Part shown: piece by piece, positions 26,897 to 35,487 of the stretch
How positions within the stretch are numbered: the first letter of the stretch is position 1
Layout of the letters: the number at the start of each line of letters is the position of its first letter
Origin: Rhizorhabdus wittichii RW1
GTDB lineage: Bacteria > Pseudomonadota > Alphaproteobacteria > Sphingomonadales > Sphingomonadaceae
DNA: 64,000 bases
Reading direction: 5' to 3'
Assembly: GCA_000016765.1 (NCBI GenBank)
Contig: CP000699.1
Coordinates: 5,087,501-5,151,500 of the forward strand
Notes under the pieces: model-generated
Database searches by the model: none
Seen by the model: the letters and a program-made list of their open reading frames with translations, nothing else
What the model was told of the DNA's origin: nothing
Made by a program: the position numbers and the translations under genes

Positions 26897-29800
26897 ATGA
26901 TCGGTATCGTCAAGGTCGCCCTGCATCGTCCGCTGACCTTCATCGTCATGGCGATCCTGATCGCGATCGGGGGCACGCTGGCGGCGCTGCGCACGCCGGT
27001 CGACATCTTCCCCAACATCCGCATCCCGGTGATCGCCGTGGCCTGGCAATATGCCGGCCTGCCGCCCCAGGACATGGCGGACCGGGTCATCGGCCCCTAT
27101 GAGCGGGTGCTGACCACCACGGTCAACGACATCGACCATATCGAGAGCCAGTCGCTGCTCGGCGTCGGCATCGTCAAGATCTACTTCCAGCCGGGCGCCG
27201 ACATCCGCACCGCGACGGCGCAGGTCACCTCGATCTCGCAGACCGTGCTGCGGCAGATGCCGCCGGGCACCACGCCGCCGCTGATCCTCAACTACAACGC
27301 GTCGACCGTGCCGATCCTCCAGCTCGCCCTGTCGGGCAAGGGGCTGTCGGAGCAGCAGTTGTTCGACATCGGCCAGAACCAGATCCGGCCGCAGCTCGTC
27401 ACCGTGCCCGGCCTCGCCATGCCCTTCCCGTCGGGCGGCAAGCAGCGGCAGGTGCAGATCGACCTCAACCCGCTCGCGCTCCAGTCGAAGGGCCTGTCGG
27501 CGCAGGACGTCGGCGCCGCGATCGCCGCGCAGAACCAGATCAACCCCGCCGGCTTCATCAAGATCGGCGAGACCCAGTACAGCGTCCGCCTGAACAACGC
27601 GCCCGCGTCGATCGAGGCGCTCAACAACCTGCCGGTCAAGGTGGTCAACGGCGCGACCATCTACATGCGCGACGTCGCCTATGTCCGCGACGGCAGCGCG
27701 CCGCAGCAGAACATCGTCCATGTCGAGGGAAGCCGGTCGGCGCTGCTGACCATCCTCAAGAACGGGGCGACGTCGACCCTGGCGATCGTCGAGGGGGTCA
27801 AGGACAAGCTGCCGAGCATCGCCGCGACGCTGCCCGACAGCCTTCGCATCCTGCCGATCGGGGATCAGTCGTTGTTCGTGAAGGCGGCGGTGCAGGGCGT
27901 CATCCACGAGGGCGCCATCGCCGCCGCGCTGACCTCGCTGATGATCCTGCTGTTCCTCGGCTCGTGGCGCTCGACGGTGATCATCGCGCTGTCGATCCCG
28001 CTCGCCATCCTCGGCGCGATCGCGGCGCTCGCCGCCTTCGGCCAGACGCTCAACGTCATGACGCTGGGCGGTCTCGCGCTCGCGGTCGGCATCCTCGTCG
28101 ACGACGCGACGGTGACGATCGAGAACATCAACTGGCACCTCGAGCAGGGCAAGACCGTGATCGAGGCGATCCTCGCCGGCGCGGCGCAGATCGTCACGCC
28201 GGCCTTCGTCTCGCTGCTCTGCATCTGCATCGTGTTCGTGCCGATGTTCTTCCTGCCCGGCGTCGCCGGCTTCCTGTTCGTGCCGATGGCGCTGGCGGTC
28301 GTCTTCGCGATGATCGCCTCCTTCGTGCTGTCGCGCACGCTGGTGCCGACGATGGCGATGTACCTGCTCAAGGCGCACCGGCCCGGCGACGAGGACGAGC
28401 ATCTCGCCGGCACGGCCGGCTCGCGCAATCCGCTGGTCCGGTTCCAGCGCGGCTTCGAGCATCGCTTCGAGAAGGTCCGGGCCGGCTATGTCGGCCTGCT
28501 CCGCCGCGCGCTCCAGGCGCGCAAGCCCTTTCTGCTCGGCTTCATGGCGGTGGTGCTGCTGTCGTTCGCGCTGGTGCCGTTCCTCGGCAGCAACTTCTTC
28601 CCGTCGGTCGATTCCGGCCAGATCGCGATGCACGTCCGCGTCCCCGCCGGCACCCGCATCGAACAGACCGCCGCGACCTTCGACCGCATCGCCCGCGAGG
28701 TCCGCACGATCATTCCGGCGACCGAGCTGACGTCGATCACGGACAATATCGGCCTGCCGGTCAGCTCGATCAACACCGTCTACAACAACAGCGGCACGAT
28801 CGGCCCGCAGGACGGCGACATGCTGATCGCGCTCGCCGAGGGCCATCGTCCGACCGAACAGGTCGTCGCCGAGCTGCGGCGCGAACTGCCGCGCCGATTC
28901 CCCGGCTCGACCTTCTCCTTCCTGCCGGCCGACATCACCAGCCAGATCCTGAACTTCGGCGCGCCGGCCCCGATCGACGTCCAGATCGCCGGCAAGAAGG
29001 CGGCCGACAACCGCGCCTATGCGCAGAAGCTGCTGGCCAGGATCGCGACCGTCCCCGGCCTGGCCGATGCCCGCATCCAGCAGCCGGCCTACGCGCCGCA
29101 GCTCAACGTCGACGTCGATCGCTCGCGCGTCGGCCAATATGGGCTGACCGAGCGCGACGTCACCACCAGCCTCGCCAGCCAGCTCGCCGGCACCTCGCAG
29201 ACCGCGCCGGTCTTCTTCGTCAATCCGGAGAACGGCGTGCAATATCCGGTGGTCGCGCAGGCGCCCGAATATCTGGTCGGATCGATGGGCGACCTGTCCA
29301 ACCTGCCGGTATCGGGCGCCGCCAACGTGCCGGTGCAGCCGCTCGGCGGCCTCGCCGCGATCGAGCGGTCCAGCACGGTGCCGGTCGTCTCGCACTATAA
29401 TATCGAGCCGGTGCTCGACATCTTCGCGACCACGCAGGGCCGCGACCTGGGCGCGGTCGCGGGCGACGTGCGGCGCGCGATCAGGCAATTGGAGGCGGAG
29501 CAGCCCAAGGGCGTGACCGTCACCATCCGCGGCCAATATGCGACGATGAACACCGCCTTCTCGGGGCTCGGCTTCGGCCTGCTCGGCGCGATCGTGCTGA
29601 TCTACCTGCTGATCGTCGTGAACTTCCAGAGCTGGGTCGATCCCTTCGTGATCATCACCGCGCTGCCCGCGGCGCTGGCCGGCATCGTCTGGATGCTGTT
29701 CACCACCGGCACGACGCTGTCGGTGCCCGCGCTGACCGGCGCGATCATGTGCATGGGGGTTGCGACCGCCAACTCGATCCTGGTCGTCAGCTTCGCGCGC

Positions 29801-30091
29801 GAACGGCTCGCCGAGCTGGGCGACGCGACCATGGCCGCGATCGAGGCGGGCATGGTCCGCTTCCGCCCGGTGCTGATGACCGCGCTCGCGATGATCATCG
29901 GCATGGCGCCGATGGCGTTCGGGCTGGGCGAGGGCGGCGAGCAGAACGCCCCGCTCGGCCGCGCCGTGATCGGCGGCCTGATCTGCGCCACCGTCGCCAC
30001 CCTGTTCTTCGTCCCCACCGTCTTCGCCCTCGCGCACCGCAAGCGGGATGCGGAGGCCGTCTCCCTGGAAATGCAGTCAAGCCATGCCTGA
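26897..30091 (+). CDS. RND efflux permease (HAE-1/MMPL-type multidrug or organic-acid exporter)
   Basis: 1064 residues, the full RND length with 12 membrane helices and two large periplasmic loops. The proton-relay pair Asp-Asp is in GILVDDATVTIENI in TM4, and the C-terminal half has GAIMCMGVATANSILVVSFARERL. It sits in the inner membrane as the pump of a tripartite exporter, using the proton gradient; substrates are unknown. The gene comes first in its operon, ahead of the adaptor and channel, and overlaps the adaptor gene by eight bases. GGGAG precedes the ATG. Confidence 0.95.
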   Translation: MIGIVKVALHRPLTFIVMAILIAIGGTLAALRTPVDIFPNIRIPVIAVAWQYAGLPPQDMADRVIGPYERVLTTTVNDIDHIESQSLLGVGIVKIYFQPGADIRTATAQVTSISQTVLRQMPPGTTPPLILNYNASTVPILQLALSGKGLSEQQLFDIGQNQIRPQLVTVPGLAMPFPSGGKQRQVQIDLNPLALQSKGLSAQDVGAAIAAQNQINPAGFIKIGETQYSVRLNNAPASIEALNNLPVKVVNGATIYMRDVAYVRDGSAPQQNIVHVEGSRSALLTILKNGATSTLAIVEGVKDKLPSIAATLPDSLRILPIGDQSLFVKAAVQGVIHEGAIAAALTSLMILLFLGSWRSTVIIALSIPLAILGAIAALAAFGQTLNVMTLGGLALAVGILVDDATVTIENINWHLEQGKTVIEAILAGAAQIVTPAFVSLLCICIVFVPMFFLPGVAGFLFVPMALAVVFAMIASFVLSRTLVPTMAMYLLKAHRPGDEDEHLAGTAGSRNPLVRFQRGFEHRFEKVRAGYVGLLRRALQARKPFLLGFMAVVLLSFALVPFLGSNFFPSVDSGQIAMHVRVPAGTRIEQTAATFDRIAREVRTIIPATELTSITDNIGLPVSSINTVYNNSGTIGPQDGDMLIALAEGHRPTEQVVAELRRELPRRFPGSTFSFLPADITSQILNFGAPAPIDVQIAGKKAADNRAYAQKLLARIATVPGLADARIQQPAYAPQLNVDVDRSRVGQYGLTERDVTTSLASQLAGTSQTAPVFFVNPENGVQYPVVAQAPEYLVGSMGDLSNLPVSGAANVPVQPLGGLAAIERSSTVPVVSHYNIEPVLDIFATTQGRDLGAVAGDVRRAIRQLEAEQPKGVTVTIRGQYATMNTAFSGLGFGLLGAIVLIYLLIVVNFQSWVDPFVIITALPAALAGIVWMLFTTGTTLSVPALTGAIMCMGVATANSILVVSFARERLAELGDATMAAIEAGMVRFRPVLMTALAMIIGMAPMAFGLGEGGEQNAPLGRAVIGGLICATVATLFFVPTVFALAHRKRDAEAVSLEMQSSHA

Positions 30092-31292
30092 TCCCGTCAG
30101 CACCCCCGAAAGCCAGATCGATCGCGGCCCCGACGGCCGCACCCTGAAGCGGGTGGGCATCGGCGCCGGCGCGGTCGCGCTGATCGTCGTCGGCCTCGGC
30201 GTCGCCTCGCGCATCAGCGCCACCAACGAGCTGCGCCGGACCGCCGCCGACGCGGCGGTGCCGACCGTGTCGGTGGTGCTGCCCGGCGTCGACGGGGAAG
30301 GGGCGAAGCTGCTGCTGCCCGGCACCGTCCAGGCGTTCAACAGCGCCGCCATCTATGCGCGGACCAACGGCTATGTCCGCCGCTGGCTCGCCGACATCGG
30401 CGACCGGGTGCATGCGGGCCAGCCGCTCGCGGTGCTCGACGCGCCCGAGCTCGACCAGCAGCTCGCGGCCGCCCGCGCCGATTACCAGACCGCGCTCGCC
30501 AACCAGCGCCTCGCCGACACCACGGCGAAGCGGTGGAGCGCGATGCTGGCGCAGGACGCGGTGTCGCGGCAGGAGGCGGACGAGAAGGCCGGTGATCTCG
30601 CCGCGCGCACCGCGTTGTCCAACGCCGCCCTCGCCAATGTGAAGCGGCTCCAGGCGCTGCAGGGCTTCACCCGCCTGACCGCGCCCTTCGACGGCGTGGT
30701 GACGAGCCGGTCGGCGCAGATCGGCGCGCTGGTCGTCGCGGGCAATGCGGCGGCGCAACCGCTGTTCACCGTGTCCGATACGCATCGCATGCGCGTCTAT
30801 GTCCGCGTGCCGCAGGGCTATTCGGCCTCGATCCGTCCCGGCATGGAAGCGACGCTGTCGCTGCCCGAATATCCAGGCCGCGCCTTCACCGCGACGCTGA
30901 CCCGCAGCGCGGGCGCGGTCGACGCGCAGTCGGGCGCGGTGCTGGTCGAGCTCCAGGCCGACAATCGCGACGGCGCGCTCAAGCCGGGGGCGTTCGCGCA
31001 GGTCGACTTCCGGGTCGGCGCGGGCCAGGGCAAGGGCGTCAGCCTGCCCGGCAGCGCGATCCTCTACGGCAATGACGGGCCGAGCGTCGCAGTGGTCGGC
31101 CGCGACGGCCATGTCACCGTCAAGTCCGTCGCGATCGCCCGCGACGAAGGCGCCACGGTGCTGCTGTCGGGCGGCGTCGCCCCGGGCGAGCGGGTGATCG
31201 ACACGCCCCCCGATGCGATCCGCAGCGGCGATCGGGTGCGGGTGCAGGCGGCGGCCGAGGCCGCCGGCAAGGGCGCGGCGCATGCGGGCTGA
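30084..31292 (+). CDS. RND efflux periplasmic adaptor (membrane fusion protein)
   Basis: 402 residues. One N-terminal membrane anchor (VGIGAGAVALIVVGLGVAS) is followed by the lipoyl half-motif YVRRWLADIGDRVHAGQPLAVLDAPELDQQ, an alpha-hairpin (TALANQRLADTTAKRWSAML), the second half-motif LTAPFDGVVTSRSAQIG and beta-barrel domains. It bridges the inner-membrane pump and the outer-membrane channel. The start at 30084 lies inside the end of the permease gene; a frame from 30048 is rejected. It overlaps the channel gene by 11 bp. Confidence 0.94.
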   Translation: MPDPVSTPESQIDRGPDGRTLKRVGIGAGAVALIVVGLGVASRISATNELRRTAADAAVPTVSVVLPGVDGEGAKLLLPGTVQAFNSAAIYARTNGYVRRWLADIGDRVHAGQPLAVLDAPELDQQLAAARADYQTALANQRLADTTAKRWSAMLAQDAVSRQEADEKAGDLAARTALSNAALANVKRLQALQGFTRLTAPFDGVVTSRSAQIGALVVAGNAAAQPLFTVSDTHRMRVYVRVPQGYSASIRPGMEATLSLPEYPGRAFTATLTRSAGAVDAQSGAVLVELQADNRDGALKPGAFAQVDFRVGAGQGKGVSLPGSAILYGNDGPSVAVVGRDGHVTVKSVAIARDEGATVLLSGGVAPGERVIDTPPDAIRSGDRVRVQAAAEAAGKGAAHAG

Positions 31293-32676
31293 GCGCGGCG
31301 TCGCGATGCTGGCGCTGGCGATGCTCGCGGGCTGCTCGATGGCGCCCGCCTATCGCCCGCCGCAGACGCCGGCGCCGGAGAGCTTCAAGGAGGTCGAGGG
31401 TTGGGCTGCCGCGACGCCGATGGACGGCGCGCCGCGCGGCGACTGGTGGACGGCGTTCGACGATCCCGTGCTCGACGACCTGATCGCGCGCGCCGCGCGG
31501 GCGAGCCCGACGCTGGAGGCGGCGCTCGCCCGCTACAACCAGGCGCGCGCGGCGGCGCGGATCGAGTCCGCCGACCTGTTCCCGCAGATCGCGGCCGGCG
31601 CCGATGCGGGCCGCCAGCGCGTGTCGGGCAACCGCTTCAATGGCAACGGCACCGCCCAGACCTACGACCAGTACACGGTCGGCGCGACGCTCGACTATGA
31701 GGTCGACCTGTGGGGCCGCATCCGCAACGGCGCCAGGGCGGCGCGCGCCGATGCCGAGGCGAGCGGTGACGACCTCGCCTCGGCCCGGCTCAGCCTCCAG
31801 ACCGCCGTCGCCGACGCCTATGCGCGGCTGCGCGGGCTCGACGCCGAGGCGGCGTTGCTGCGCCAGACCGTCGACGCCTTCGGCAAGGCCTATGACCTGA
31901 CCGCGAAGCGCCACAATGGCGGCATCGCCTCGGGCATCGACGTCAATCGCGCACGGACCGTGCTCGACAATGCCCGCGCGCAGATTTCGGCGATCGCCAA
32001 CCAGCGCGCGGCGACCGAGCATGAGATCGCCGCGCTGGTCGGCGCGGTGGCGTCGGACTTCGCGATCCCGGTGCGCGACCAGCCGCTGCTGTCGCCGGCG
32101 ATGCCGTCCGGAGCGCCGTCCGCCCTGCTCCAGCGGCGGCCCGACATCGCCGCGGCCGAGCGGCGGATGTTCGCCGCCAATGCCCGGATCGGGGTCGCGC
32201 GGGCCGCTTTCTTCCCGACGCTGACGCTCGGCCTCGCCGGCGGCTGGCAGACCACGCATGGCGAGCTGTTCGCGGCGCCCAACGGCTTCTGGGGGCTCGG
32301 GCCGGCCTCGGCGCTGCTGTCGCTGTTCGACGGCGGCCGGCGCAAGGCGGGGGTGCGCCTGTCGCGCGCCGAATATGACGAGCTGGCGGCCGACTATCGC
32401 GGTACCGTGCTGACCGCCTTCCGCGAGGTCGAGGACGCGCTGGCGGCGAGCCGCCACCTCGCCGACCAGATCGCCCAGCAGCGCAGCGCCGCGACGGCGG
32501 CCGAGCGGACCAGCCAGCTTGCGCTGACCCGCTATCGCGACGGCGCGGCGGACTATCTGGAGGTGGTGACGGCGCAGACCGACGCGCTCGATGCGCGGCG
32601 CGCCCTGCTGTCGGCGGAGACCCAGCGCATGCGCGCCAGCGTCGCGCTGGTCCGGGCGCTGGGCGGCGCAGCCTGA
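31282..32676 (+). CDS. Outer-membrane efflux channel lipoprotein (NodT/OprM family)
   Basis: 464 residues. The N-terminus MRAERGVAMLALAMLAGCSMAP is a lipoprotein signal with lipobox LAGC. The repeat halves of the TolC fold are visible (ASPTLEAALARYNQARAAARIESADLFPQ and, later, RRPDIAAAERRMFAANARIGVARAAFFP). It forms the outer-membrane duct of the pump encoded upstream. The ATG overlaps the adaptor stop by 11 bp; the longer frame at 31213 is discarded. Confidence 0.94.
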   Translation: MRAERGVAMLALAMLAGCSMAPAYRPPQTPAPESFKEVEGWAAATPMDGAPRGDWWTAFDDPVLDDLIARAARASPTLEAALARYNQARAAARIESADLFPQIAAGADAGRQRVSGNRFNGNGTAQTYDQYTVGATLDYEVDLWGRIRNGARAARADAEASGDDLASARLSLQTAVADAYARLRGLDAEAALLRQTVDAFGKAYDLTAKRHNGGIASGIDVNRARTVLDNARAQISAIANQRAATEHEIAALVGAVASDFAIPVRDQPLLSPAMPSGAPSALLQRRPDIAAAERRMFAANARIGVARAAFFPTLTLGLAGGWQTTHGELFAAPNGFWGLGPASALLSLFDGGRRKAGVRLSRAEYDELAADYRGTVLTAFREVEDALAASRHLADQIAQQRSAATAAERTSQLALTRYRDGAADYLEVVTAQTDALDARRALLSAETQRMRASVALVRALGGAA

Positions 32677-32688
32677 AACGCCTCTTTC

Positions 32689-32777
32689 GTCATGCCGGCG
32701 GAGGCCGGCATCTCAGGCGGCTCCTGCGACGACCTTGCCGCGCCTCTCCCGAGATGCCGGCCTCCGCCGGCATGACG
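32689..32777. repeat. REP palindrome pair (GTCATGCCGGCGGAGGCCGG type)
   Basis: Two inverted copies, GTCATGCCGG...CCGGCATCTC and GAGATGCCGGCC...CCGGCATGAC, separated by about 35 bp. Each copy is itself a hairpin around CGGAGG/CCTCCG. It lies 12 bp after the efflux-channel stop and before a convergent gene, so may also stop transcription. Confidence 0.85.
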
Positions 32778-32802
32778 GTTATGGGACAGCCTCAACCTCG
32801 CC

Positions 32803-33390
32803 TCAGAGCGCCAATGTCGCCGCCAGCTTGCGGTATTTCTCCACGTCCTTGTCGAAGAAATAGAGCGCCGGGGCCTCATAGGTGACGAGGTAGAGCTGGC
32901 CGTCGACGAATGCGCCGATGGCCTCGCCCCTGCGCCGCACGCCGTCGTCCTCGCGCGCGAAGCGATAGGTGAAGCGGATCGCCTTGTGCCCGCTCAGCGT
33001 CGCCGGCTCCTGGCTGTCGACCTCCATCTGCGTCACCGCATATTGGATGCGATAGGTCGATTCCAGCAGCACGGGGATGTCGGTGATCAGCATGTCGGCT
33101 GCCACCTTGGGCAGCGGCTGGTGCTTCTTGTCGATCTCGCGCACCAGCGGTTTCCCGCTGGGGATGCCGCCGAAGAAGGTGACCTTGTTGAGCTGGTCGC
33201 CGTCGCGGGTCCATATCTCGACATTCTTGCCGTCCTTGCGGCTCAGCCGGTTCCATTCGTCGGTCGGCGAAGCCGAGAAGCGCGACTCCGCGATGTGCGG
33301 ACGGGGGCCGGCCGTGACCAGCGAATTGGCCGAGGCCGGAGCGACGACGGCGAGGCCCAGCGACAGTCCGATCAGAAGGCGCTTCATCAT
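32803..33390 (-). CDS. Exported hypothetical protein
   Basis: 195 residues with a Sec signal peptide (MMKRLLIGLSLGLAVVAPASAN). The mature part is beta-rich (VEIWTRDGDQLNKVTFFGGIPSG, ATLSGHKAIRFTYRF) and ends with YFFDKDVEKYRKL; no family name can be given. It starts a few bases after the stop of the M48 peptidase gene and is the last gene of a three-gene exported-protein operon. GAGG precedes the ATG; a TTG one codon earlier is possible. Confidence 0.7.
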   Translation of the reverse strand: MMKRLLIGLSLGLAVVAPASANSLVTAGPRPHIAESRFSASPTDEWNRLSRKDGKNVEIWTRDGDQLNKVTFFGGIPSGKPLVREIDKKHQPLPKVAADMLITDIPVLLESTYRIQYAVTQMEVDSQEPATLSGHKAIRFTYRFAREDDGVRRRGEAIGAFVDGQLYLVTYEAPALYFFDKDVEKYRKLAATLAL

Positions 33391-33396
33391 CAATCC

Positions 33397-34590
33397 TCAG
33401 TTTGCGACCAGCGCGCGGATCATCTTGGCGTCGCCGGCCTCCGGCGCGGCGGCCAGATAGGCGTTCAGCGATTGGCGTCCCTCCTCCGCCTGTCCGTTGC
33501 GGAGCAGCGCCAGCCCCAGGTTGCGGTCCAGTTCGGGGCCCGCATAGCCGGCGGCGCGAGCCTCGCGATAATATTGGGCGGCGACCTGCAGGTCGCGCGG
33601 ATTGCCGCGCGTGCGATAGAGTTCGGCGCGGGCGAAGAGCAGATCGGGGCTCCACCCCGACGCCGCCGCGATCGACTGGAGGATATGCTCGGTGCCGCCG
33701 AAGTCGTTGCGCTTGATCTGCGCGGCCAGGAAGCGCGGCAGATAGGGCGCCATGGCCGCGCGATATTCCCTGGCGCGCGCATCGCCGCCGGCCGGCATCT
33801 TCGCCGCGGCTTCGGCCAGATAGATCGATCGGTTGAGCGCCGTGGGATGCGAGTCGAAATAGCCGGCCGTGTATTTCTGCTTGGATTTCTGGTTGCGGCC
33901 GGCCGCGCTCGCATCCTCCTCGGCCATCAGGTTCTTCCACACCTCGGCGGGCGTCGACGCGGGATAGCCCGACGACGCGGCATATCGCAGGCCGAGCAGG
34001 TCGGCGTCGGTCTCCTGTTCGCGGCCATAGCGGTAGATGCCCCTCGCTATGATGTTCTGCGTGAAGCTGGTGTCGCTGTTGGCCAGCGCGCCCCACAGGC
34101 CGATCCAGGCGATCGCATCGGTCGCCCGGCGCCTTTGCTGGAAGCCGGTGAGGCTGTGCCGCAGCTCGAAATGCGCGAACTCGTGACCGAGCACCGCCGC
34201 CAGTTCCGCCTCGCTGCGCGACCGCAGCAGCAGGCCCGACCAGACCTGCATCGTGCCATTGGCCATCATCGACGCGTTGAAGCCGGGAATCTCCATCGCA
34301 TAGATGCGGACCCCCGCGCAGCGGTCCGCGCCCACTTCGCGGCACAGCACCTCGCGCAGATAGGCCTCCAGCCCGGCTTCGCGGATTCGCAGCGGGCTGT
34401 CGCGCAGGCCGCGCTCGGCTTCGTCCGCCTCCATCCACACCCCGCGTTCGTCGACGGTCCGGGGTTCGTAGGCGTGGCTGTAGGCCGGCAGCTCCAGCCC
34501 CGGCTCGGCCGCGCGCGTCGGCGGAGTCGTGCCGAGCATCGCCAGGCTCGCGGCCGCGCCGCACAAGGCGAGGCGGGAAAGGGCGCGCAT
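33397..34590 (-). CDS. Exported M48-family metalloprotease with C-terminal TPR-like repeats
   Basis: 397 residues. A signal peptide (MRALSRLALCGAAASLAMLG...TRAA) precedes the peptidase domain, with zinc motif HEFAH at residues 136-140 and the third ligand Glu in YGREQETDADLLGLRYA. The last 120 residues contain helical, TPR-like repeats (LLFARAELYRTRGNPRDLQVAAQYYREA). The organisation is close to BepA-type periplasmic proteases that help outer-membrane assembly; that role is inference. It is the middle gene of a tight three-gene operon. Confidence 0.88.
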   Translation of the reverse strand: MRALSRLALCGAAASLAMLGTTPPTRAAEPGLELPAYSHAYEPRTVDERGVWMEADEAERGLRDSPLRIREAGLEAYLREVLCREVGADRCAGVRIYAMEIPGFNASMMANGTMQVWSGLLLRSRSEAELAAVLGHEFAHFELRHSLTGFQQRRRATDAIAWIGLWGALANSDTSFTQNIIARGIYRYGREQETDADLLGLRYAASSGYPASTPAEVWKNLMAEEDASAAGRNQKSKQKYTAGYFDSHPTALNRSIYLAEAAAKMPAGGDARAREYRAAMAPYLPRFLAAQIKRNDFGGTEHILQSIAAASGWSPDLLFARAELYRTRGNPRDLQVAAQYYREARAAGYAGPELDRNLGLALLRNGQAEEGRQSLNAYLAAAPEAGDAKMIRALVAN

Positions 34591-34591
34591 G

Positions 34592-35368
34592 CTATTCGCC
34601 CGTCGTCGGCGAGGCTGTCGCCGCCGCCGCCGTTGCAGGCGCCTCGGCCGGCCGGCCGGGAAAGCCCTCGAGCAACTGACTGACCCGCTTGGCCGCGCCT
34701 TCGGCGGTGCGCACGTCGCCGCCCATCTGCTGGTCGGCGTTCAGCCAGACCAGTTCGCCGGTCTTGAGGTCGACGAGGCCGGCATGGCCCTTGTGCACGC
34801 CCGACGTCACGGCTGCGCCGGGCGCGAACAAGGAGACGATCTGCAATATCTTGCGGCCGGTCGAGCCATATTCGTCGTGGACGTTGATGAAGAGGGCGTA
34901 ATCGCCGCCTTCCAGCGACTTCAACCGGGCGATGTCGCCGCCGACGCCCCAGTCGAAGCTGTCCTTGCGCTTCTTGGTCGGCAGCCGGTTGCCGGAAAAG
35001 AACTGATATTCGATCACGGACTCGGCGACGGCGCCGAAGAGCTGCGAATATTCGCTCACCAGCGCGCCTTCGCCGGACGACCCCTCGTCATAGCTGATCA
35101 CCACATTGCCCAGCCCCGCCTGGGCATCGGCCAGGGCCCGCGCGATGGTCTCGCGCGCCTGCATCGTCCAGTCGGCATTGGGCTCGGCCATGCCGCCGGT
35201 CGACTGCTCCCCCACCCAGATGGTGGGCCGCATCAGCACGATGCGGGCGGTGCCGGGCGCCAGGGCGAAGCCCGGCTTGTTCCCCGTCTTCTCCTGCGCG
35301 ACGGCGGACATGCCCGTCGCCGCGATCGCCACGGCACAGGCCGCGCGCAAAAGCCGTGTGATCTTCAT
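34592..35368 (-). CDS. Exported hypothetical protein
   Basis: 258 residues with a signal peptide (MKITRLLRAACAVAIAATGMSAVA). The mature domain (GTARIVLMRPTIWVGEQSTGG, GGDYALFINVHDEYGSTGRKILQIV, GHAGLVDLKTGELVWLNADQQMGGD) looks like a family of periplasmic proteins of unknown function, with a shape recalling curli-assembly CsgG/lipoprotein-like proteins only weakly. It is the first gene of the operon with the M48 protease, whose ATG lies one base after its stop. Confidence 0.7.
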   Translation of the reverse strand: MKITRLLRAACAVAIAATGMSAVAQEKTGNKPGFALAPGTARIVLMRPTIWVGEQSTGGMAEPNADWTMQARETIARALADAQAGLGNVVISYDEGSSGEGALVSEYSQLFGAVAESVIEYQFFSGNRLPTKKRKDSFDWGVGGDIARLKSLEGGDYALFINVHDEYGSTGRKILQIVSLFAPGAAVTSGVHKGHAGLVDLKTGELVWLNADQQMGGDVRTAEGAAKRVSQLLEGFPGRPAEAPATAAAATASPTTGE

Positions 35369-35487
35369 GAGGCCCCCCTCCGAAGGCCATCATCCGATCA
35401 AAGCGCGACGTTGGAAAGCCGACCGCACCGTATTGGTTCATTCTCCCGCCCCGTCCCGTGCGGGCCGGGCGGGAGAGAGGGGAGGCG

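Noticed and set aside
26831-30037. 1068-residue open frame antisense to the RND permease
   Set aside because: High-GC shadow frame: composition is dominated by Arg, Asp, Gly, His without recognisable domains, and the opposite strand is a clear permease gene.
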